A stretch of DNA of 64,000 nt from Psoroptes ovis. Taxonomy: Eukaryota > Arthropoda > Arachnida > Sarcoptiformes > Psoroptidae. The notes under the pieces were generated by a model. It searched no databases, had not been told where the DNA came from, and saw only the letters and a list, made by a program, of their open reading frames with translations. Within the stretch, counting starts at the first letter, position 1, and every line of letters begins with the position of its first letter. The stretch lies in assembly GCA_002943765.1 (NCBI GenBank), contig PQWQ01000013.1:1240001-1304000 (forward strand). Reading direction: 5' to 3'. Of the stretch, positions 57,132 to 64,000 are shown piece after piece. The position numbers and the translations under genes were made by a program.

Positions 57132-60100
57132 GTGAGTAGAAAATTTATTTTCATTATTTTTTCTTTTCTTTCTTTTGCTTATTTCTGTATTTTGTCCAAA
57201 TTAATTTCAATTGAAAATTAATTCAAATCAAACAAACTGAATGATGATAATTGAATTCAATTTATTTGAAACATTCATCATCAGTAATTTCATTCATTCA
57301 TTCACCACATGAGTGTTTGTTTGTGCGAGCTGTGTGTCTATTGACAACTTTGTTGCCGTCTATCGATGTTCAATCAATGAATGTCAATATTTTCAACTGA
57401 AAATTGATGATTCGCTTTTCAAATATTTTCCAGAAAACGAAAACGTTTGATTATTTATAATCATCATTCACATCATCATCATTATTATTGATTATTCAAT
57501 TGAATTTTTGAAGCTTTCGAAAAAGCAAAATCCATATTTTACCGGCAAAATATTATTTCATTTTATTTTTTTCGATGAAATATCCTGCTGTTTTTCAGCT
57601 TTACACCAAAATATATGAAATATTCAATTTTGCTATTCCGATTCCAATTCAAATCGTTGAATGCCACCAACATTGAATGATGAATTGTTGTTTGTTGAAA
57701 TGAAATGATAAAAAAAATAATTCTTTCAACGATCGATTTTATTTTCGGTTTTCGCTGATATATTTGATAATTGATTTAAATTTCCAATTTTCATCATTTT
57801 TATTTCCATTTTAGTGGACATGCATTTTGATTAAGAAGTGAAAAAAAACGAAAATTGAGCTGTCAATTTTTGTTTTTTTTTTTTTTTTGCAATATTACAA
57901 TTCTGATATATTCTGATAGATTCAAATTTTTTTCTCTTGTATTCTCTTATTTTCAATGACCAAAAATCATCGAGAGTAGAAAAATTTCCAAATTTTCATC
58001 CATTTTCCGTTTTTTTTCATTTACTTCTTCATCAGAATTTATAATTTCGAGAATCCAATTCTTAAGATAATAAATTCAAAAATTCATCGAAATTTTGTGT
58101 AAATGTCGATGATGTGATAAATATTCAAGAAACAAAATCATTACAATTATATTTGATTTCCTAATTCCGAATTCCTGTTGTTGTTGTGTATTGATTAATT
58201 GTAATTCATGAAATATCAATGGGATTTTTTACTAGAAGTACAATAATTGTATCGTCTGAATTGCTCACATCAAAGATGACAATGTATTCGGTATTCGGTT
58301 CCATGTCTGTGTGCTGGTTGTGGTATAATATTCTTGCCATTCTTTTTTCAACATGGTGCGCAACACCCACAATTTTCCTTTATTTTTCGATCCCATTCAT
58401 TTGTTTTTAGTTTCATTTTCCTGTCGTTATCTTGTCATCATCTTGTTGGTTTTTGTTTTTCTTATTTCTTCAATGGAATAATGGTGGAAATAATAATCAT
58501 TGTTTTGATGCTTGGTATTTTTCCTTTATTTTTTTCATTATTTTTATTTTTAAAAGTCAAAATATTACAAGATAAGTAATTTTTATTGAATTATTATTAT
58601 GTCTATTGCCATAATAATGATAAAAAGCAACACCAACAAACAATAGGCGAATTCTTTCTTCATTATTGTTGTTTTTCGCAATTCTTATCTGATTCTTGGT
58701 AACAACATGGAAGCTTTTTGTTCATATATGATGATAATATCGTTGAATTCTTTGTTTGTATGAGTGGTTATTCTGTCTATTATTTATGGATTTTTCCCCT
58801 ACAGCTTTCGATGCTCAAAAAGGATAATAGAAAAGAAAAATTGAGGAAAAAAACTTGGAAAATTTCATTTCTTAATAAATTTGATTTTGATATTTTCGAT
58901 ATGATTTTCAATTTATCAAATATAAATCATAACAATAATAATAAAAATGACTTTCACTCTTGTTTTTTCATGCATCAATCAATGTTAGAAACATATCGAA
59001 AAAACAAGAATAGAAAAGGAAAATTTCTTTGAATTTTTCTTCATACACATTTTTCAATGTGAAATTCCATTGAAAAATTCTGTGAATTTGAGGAATAGAA
59101 AATCAGAAATTCAAATCATTTTTGTTGTTGTTTTACTTGTACGGAATACGGAATCGTTATTTAATCATTGTTGATATTATTATTCTCATCAAATCAATGG
59201 TCACAATGCTGAAAAATAGAATTTTTCCTTCCGCTGCCCCAAATCGTAATAAAAAAAAAATCATCAACAGAATTTTTTATTGTTTCATCATCGAAAATCA
59301 ATGATAAAAACATTAAAATGGCAATAATAAAAAAAATAAACGAATCAAATCTTGAATCGAATCAAATTTTACTTGAAATTTGTTTGTTGGTCATTGTTGT
59401 TGTTGTCGTCATCGTTGTCGAAGTGAATCAAAAAGTAATTTTAAAATTTTTCTTCTATTGATTCATATATCATTGACATTATTTCGATTTATCTTTTTTA
59501 TTTGTGCGATTTTCATTCCATTCATTCGTTTAGATTTTGTAAATGTTTTGGTTCAAATCGCAAAATAAATGTGATTTCATTCACTTTAATCGAATCGAAT
59601 TCAATTCAAATCTAAATTCAAATTCAATTCATCTTTTTTTGAATTGAATATTTAGATTTAGAATATATTCTTTTTTTTCACCAAATTCAATAATTCAATG
59701 GCATTTTGTTCGTTCTTTTCTTCGAAAGAATCTCATAGAATATTCATAGTTGAATTTATGTCATTCTAAACAACATAAACAACAACAAGATAAAACTTTT
59801 TATTATTATCGTTTTTTATCATTATTATTCTGTTATTATCAATTCAATAAAAATAAATATATTTTGGACAAAACATGTTACGAAATAATGAATGTAAAAC
59901 ATGTTTGTATGCATATTATTTGCATACAATCACTCGTTTCCCGTATTTCATTCAACTGTGAATAATACCAAGAAAAAACAAGAAATTAAATACCAAAATG
60001 TTGTTTTCGGCTCCGTTTGCACCAAGATTTAGCTCATACTCCGATGTAATTGAATTTATTGCCTAAACGAGTCGCTAGATAATAATGATTCTGCTTAAAT

Positions 60101-63100
60101 TCCATACGATTCTATGTTGAAATTTTTCACGATTGTATTTATTTGACTCAACTGGTCAAAAATGGGTCTAAATATCATTGATATCGCCATGAATATTGAA
60201 TTTTTTTCCTAAAATTTTTATATTTGCTTTAATTTCATTTTTTCATTGTCTTCTCATGATATTTTGTTGATTGTTCTTTTATTCTTTTCTAATTCCGCTT
60301 CTGAATCTTTATTTCAATTAACAATTCAAAATTAATTGAATTGATTGATTAGATCAATCGATTTTTGACCGATATTATTTCATCCAATATTTCTAAAATG
60401 ATTGAAGAATATCAAGAAAATTTCGTTTGATCTCTTCGACGATAAATATTCCATCAAAATTTCATATTTTTGTTCCAGAAACATACAATTTATTCACATT
60501 CAATTCCATTATTAGACAATTTAATGATTTTTGTTGAGAAATTCTGTTCTAGATTAATGTTTGAATTATTCATATGTCCATTTTGACAATATTTTTTCGA
60601 TTTGTTTTTTCCTATTTTTGCTCATTTTGATTTGATTCAAATAAAATTTAATACAACTGGGCGGATGAAAGTGAAATAAAAATCTCATGAACAACAAATG
60701 ATGTTATTATCATCATTGTCATTTTTTTTATTTTTTTATTTTTTGATGACAATTGTCAAATGTCCTTTAAATCCTTGGAAAAAAACAATGATTCAATCAA
60801 AATTCATTCGCTGTTGTCGTTGTTCATTTACAATTGTCTATCACAATTTATTCGTATTCTAGAATTTACATTTGGGCTAATCAAGAATTTTGATTTTGGA
60901 AATCGTAATTTTTTTCCTCTTCTTTTTTTCTGGCTTATTCATTTATTGAATTTTCAAAGCTTTTCTGCTTTTTCCTGTTTTTTTTCTGTTGCATTCGATT
61001 CTGATGCATTATTATTGAATTTTCTGAACGGAAATTCCACCATACACGAATACGATAAAATTCAATGCAATAATAATAATATTTTTTGATTGATTTTATC
61101 ATTATTATTATTATTATTTATTTATTTATTCATTATTTATGATAATATATTCATTCATTCATTCATTCAAATCATTTATTTGCTATTCAATTCAATTTTA
61201 TTCAGTAATAATAATGATGATAATGTATTGCAAATATCATTTCCAATATTTTATCATATTGAATTTAATTTATTTAATGTAAAAAAAAGAATTTGAAAAT
61301 TTGAAATTTTGATTAAACAAATGAAATCGATAGGAAAGGTATGAAATCTAGCTTTTTTTAAAGAAAAAATTTTAGAGAAAAATTCACAGTTTTCAATTCT
61401 TACGCTAATTCCAGAATTATTTTGATGCATCATCATTTACATATTTATTTGTTCTTTCTCTTTCAAGTTATGTTTTGAATCATCGATTCATTTCTAGACA
61501 AAAATAAAGGATTCATATGCGATTATTGTTATTGTAATAATTTCAATTTCTTCATAGATAATTTAATTCAATAAATAATGAATATAATTGCTGAAATCAA
61601 TGATGAATAAAGTTTTGTTCGAAAGTTTCGTTTTTTTTGAAAAGTAAAAAAGGAATGAATGTATTCGGTTCGTTTTTCTATTCAAACATATTATTTTATC
61701 ATTAAATTTTGAATTAAAAAATTCAAATTGACTGTAAGAATAAAAAATTCCACAAGAAATCTTCAAGTTTCTTAAAACTTTGAAATTTCTTGAATTATTT
61801 CAAACATTCTAAATCATTAAATAATATCTGGCTTGATACGCATTTATCCTTGCGTATTTTTGAATTTATATGATTCCAATTTTTCTCGTTTTACTATAAA
61901 CCATTTTCATTTCATTTGAAATCACTGGATACACAGATTCAACAATGAAAAACTTGACATTAATCCACCATCATATTCAAGATGGATGCATTAGAATAAA
62001 AAAAAACAAGAGATATTTTTTTCATTCAAGAAGAAAATATAATCATAAATTGATGACCATCATCATCATCGATTTATCGGTATAATATTCATTTACAAAA
62101 ATTTATAGGAATGTTATTATGAGAAAAATGAAAGAAAAATATCTTGAAAAGATTAATGATTCGAAGATTTTTTTCCTCTCTTTTTTTTTCGCCATAATAA
62201 TATCATTATTCGTATTTATGTAAGAATTTATTTCATTTTTTTTTCGCTTGATTCCATGCTGTAGTACCACAATATACGTTTTGGAACCATTAGATACTCA
62301 CTCGTATAGGAAAAAACACCTCACAAATCATTATTTATGTTGAATTGAATGAAACAGAACGAAAAAATCCATTGATTTTTAGCGTAAATATCATCTTCTT
62401 TATCTTATTTATTTATTTCTACGAATATTTAGGTAATAAGTTTATTTTTTCTTTTCCTCGAATATTTGAAGTGAATTATTTGATAATAATATTTGTAATA
62501 ATGTTGGATATATAGATTTGATTTTCTTATTTCGATAAAGGAAAAAATTTCTTTTCGTTTCCATTCATTGTTTGTTTGGCCATTAGCCATATTTTCTTCG
62601 CCATAGACGACCTTGATAATTTGTCTTTGGAATTTTTCTTTTTCCATTTCACTTTTACTTATTGGCATCCTATTATTGTGAGCATAATGCGTTCATACGC
62701 TCCTTCAAGAATAATGAGCTTCCATATTATTCAAAATAATTTTTTTTCTTCGTTTTTTTTCTTGTGATTTTCTCCTGAAAGCACAAATCATTGTGTTTTG
62801 TCGATTTCAAATTCACATTTATGATATAATAATGATAATAGAAAATAGGACTAAAATCTTTTTCATTTTATCATCTCAAGAGAATTTTCGAATAGGAAAT
62901 ATTTTCGATATTTATATTCAAACACACACACATTATCCCTAATATTCTGTGGTTAAATATATTCAACGATAAAAGATAATTTACTAATTCACTGAAATTT
63001 TTACTTTGAAATAACTATAAAAGAAAAGAATTCATTTGAATAAATGTATGAAAAGTTTTCTTTTTTTTGTTTTGTTTATTTTATTGTATTCATCGATGAA

Positions 63101-64000
63101 TTTGAATTGGATTTTTTTTTTTTTTTTTTTTGATGAATATACCTTTGTCATCAATGGGAAATATCTTTTCAGCACTGAATAATGATTATTTATTTGTTTA
63201 TTTTGATTTTCAATGCTCAATATTGAATGATAATAATGGCAAATACAACAATCAATATCATTATCATCATCTATTTCTAATCCTTATTATCTTCATTGAA
63301 TCATTATCAATTTTTCTCATTTTTTTGAATGATTCATTGTATAATAAGGGAACGAATCAGAGTTTCACATTGAATTAGTCAATTCTATTCATTTTATTCA
63401 ATTAAATCAATTGATTTTTTCCTACTTATTTTCTTCACAAAAATTTCATTCAAAATTATTTAGGATTTGCATTCTCTTTTTATTTTTCAATTCAATTTTT
63501 TGTACCATTTTCTATTCAATAACAAATAATGAAACTAAAATCATATGAAAATTAATGATAAACTAATCTTGTTCTTCTTTTTGGCTCTTAAAAATCTTCT
63601 TTTTTCCATTCAGATTCTAATTGAAAAAACGTATCTTCCTCTCAGGAATATGAGAAAAGTTTTAGTGAAAATAATAAAAAAATATTAAATTCATCTATTC
63701 TTAAAACAGCATGTGGCAAATTCTGATGTGTGTGTCTAGCGTAATGAATGTGTGAATCACTTAACGAATTCAATTTTTGACCATTATTTAATGTTCATCA
63801 TATGTTTTTCTTCTCTGTGTCCCGAATCATCAAAGAATTTGGAGTCTATCTAAGTGTTTTTCTGAGAACAGAAATTGATTTTTTCTATGCTTCGAATACC
63901 TTCAATGATTTATCAAATAAAACCAAAATAACGAAAAATTGAATCAAATCAATCGATTGATTTAGTTTCATTTAAATTAATTAATCAATCTTTGATGAAA
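57132..64000. other. non-coding right end, probably intron
   Basis: No coding exon recognised on either strand. If the exon at 56354 is real this is its first intron. The longest frames (about 100 codons, for example 58718-59032 and 60760-61089) are low-complexity and lack domain or splice support. A slightly GC-richer pocket lies near 59995-60065, and a 20-base T run at 63112-63131. Confidence 0.45.
63112..63131 (+). repeat. poly(T) tract, 20 bases
   Basis: Uninterrupted T run, followed by GATGAATATACC. Confidence 0.95.

Overview
This 64 kb window is eukaryotic nuclear DNA. It is very AT-rich (roughly three quarters A+T by eye), full of CAT/GAT and ATT runs, and its few protein genes have tiny GT-AG introns (53-88 bp). 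Asn/His-rich low-complexity proteins, very short introns and the protein set (MYRF, FIGNL1, a secreted DM13 protein) suggest an arthropod. An astigmatan mite such as a house dust mite (Dermatophagoides) is my best guess. The genus is inferred from style and composition, not proven.

Layout. At the left edge (509-597, +) there may be the last coding exon of a gene lying upstream. From 7984 to 12765 (+) lie seven exons of a myelin regulatory factor (MYRF) orthologue, complete at the C-terminus; its first coding exon was not found. A small secreted DM13-domain gene (13385-13783, +) follows with its own TATA box. It converges on a two-exon fidgetin-like 1 AAA ATPase gene (13944-15856, -), and the predicted 3' ends of the two overlap. 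This 8-16 kb block holds all of the confidently recognised host genes.

From about 16 kb to 56 kb I see no convincing host coding exon. This desert contains three mobile elements: two 187 bp hAT-type non-autonomous elements in opposite orientation (33394-33580 and 54082-54268), each with a perfect 8 bp target duplication, and one intact BEL/Pao LTR retrotransposon on the minus strand (40567-45847), with 272 bp LTRs that look identical, a 6 bp target duplication and a single uninterrupted gag-pol frame. At 56354-57131 (+) there is a probable first coding exon: a long Asn/His-rich stretch ending in a signal-peptide-like segment and a splice donor. The rest of that gene should lie beyond the window or in exons I could not find. 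From 57132 to the end I see nothing coding.

How parts fit together. MYRF is a membrane-tethered, self-cleaving transcription factor, FIGNL1 a nuclear AAA ATPase of recombination, and the DM13 protein is secreted; they look like neighbours, not a pathway. No prokaryote-style system is present. The most unusual signal is in the retrotransposon: a 19-nt stretch of its leader is a perfect reverse complement of the LTR segment carrying the polyadenylation signal. In the RNA it could mask the 5' copy of that signal only.
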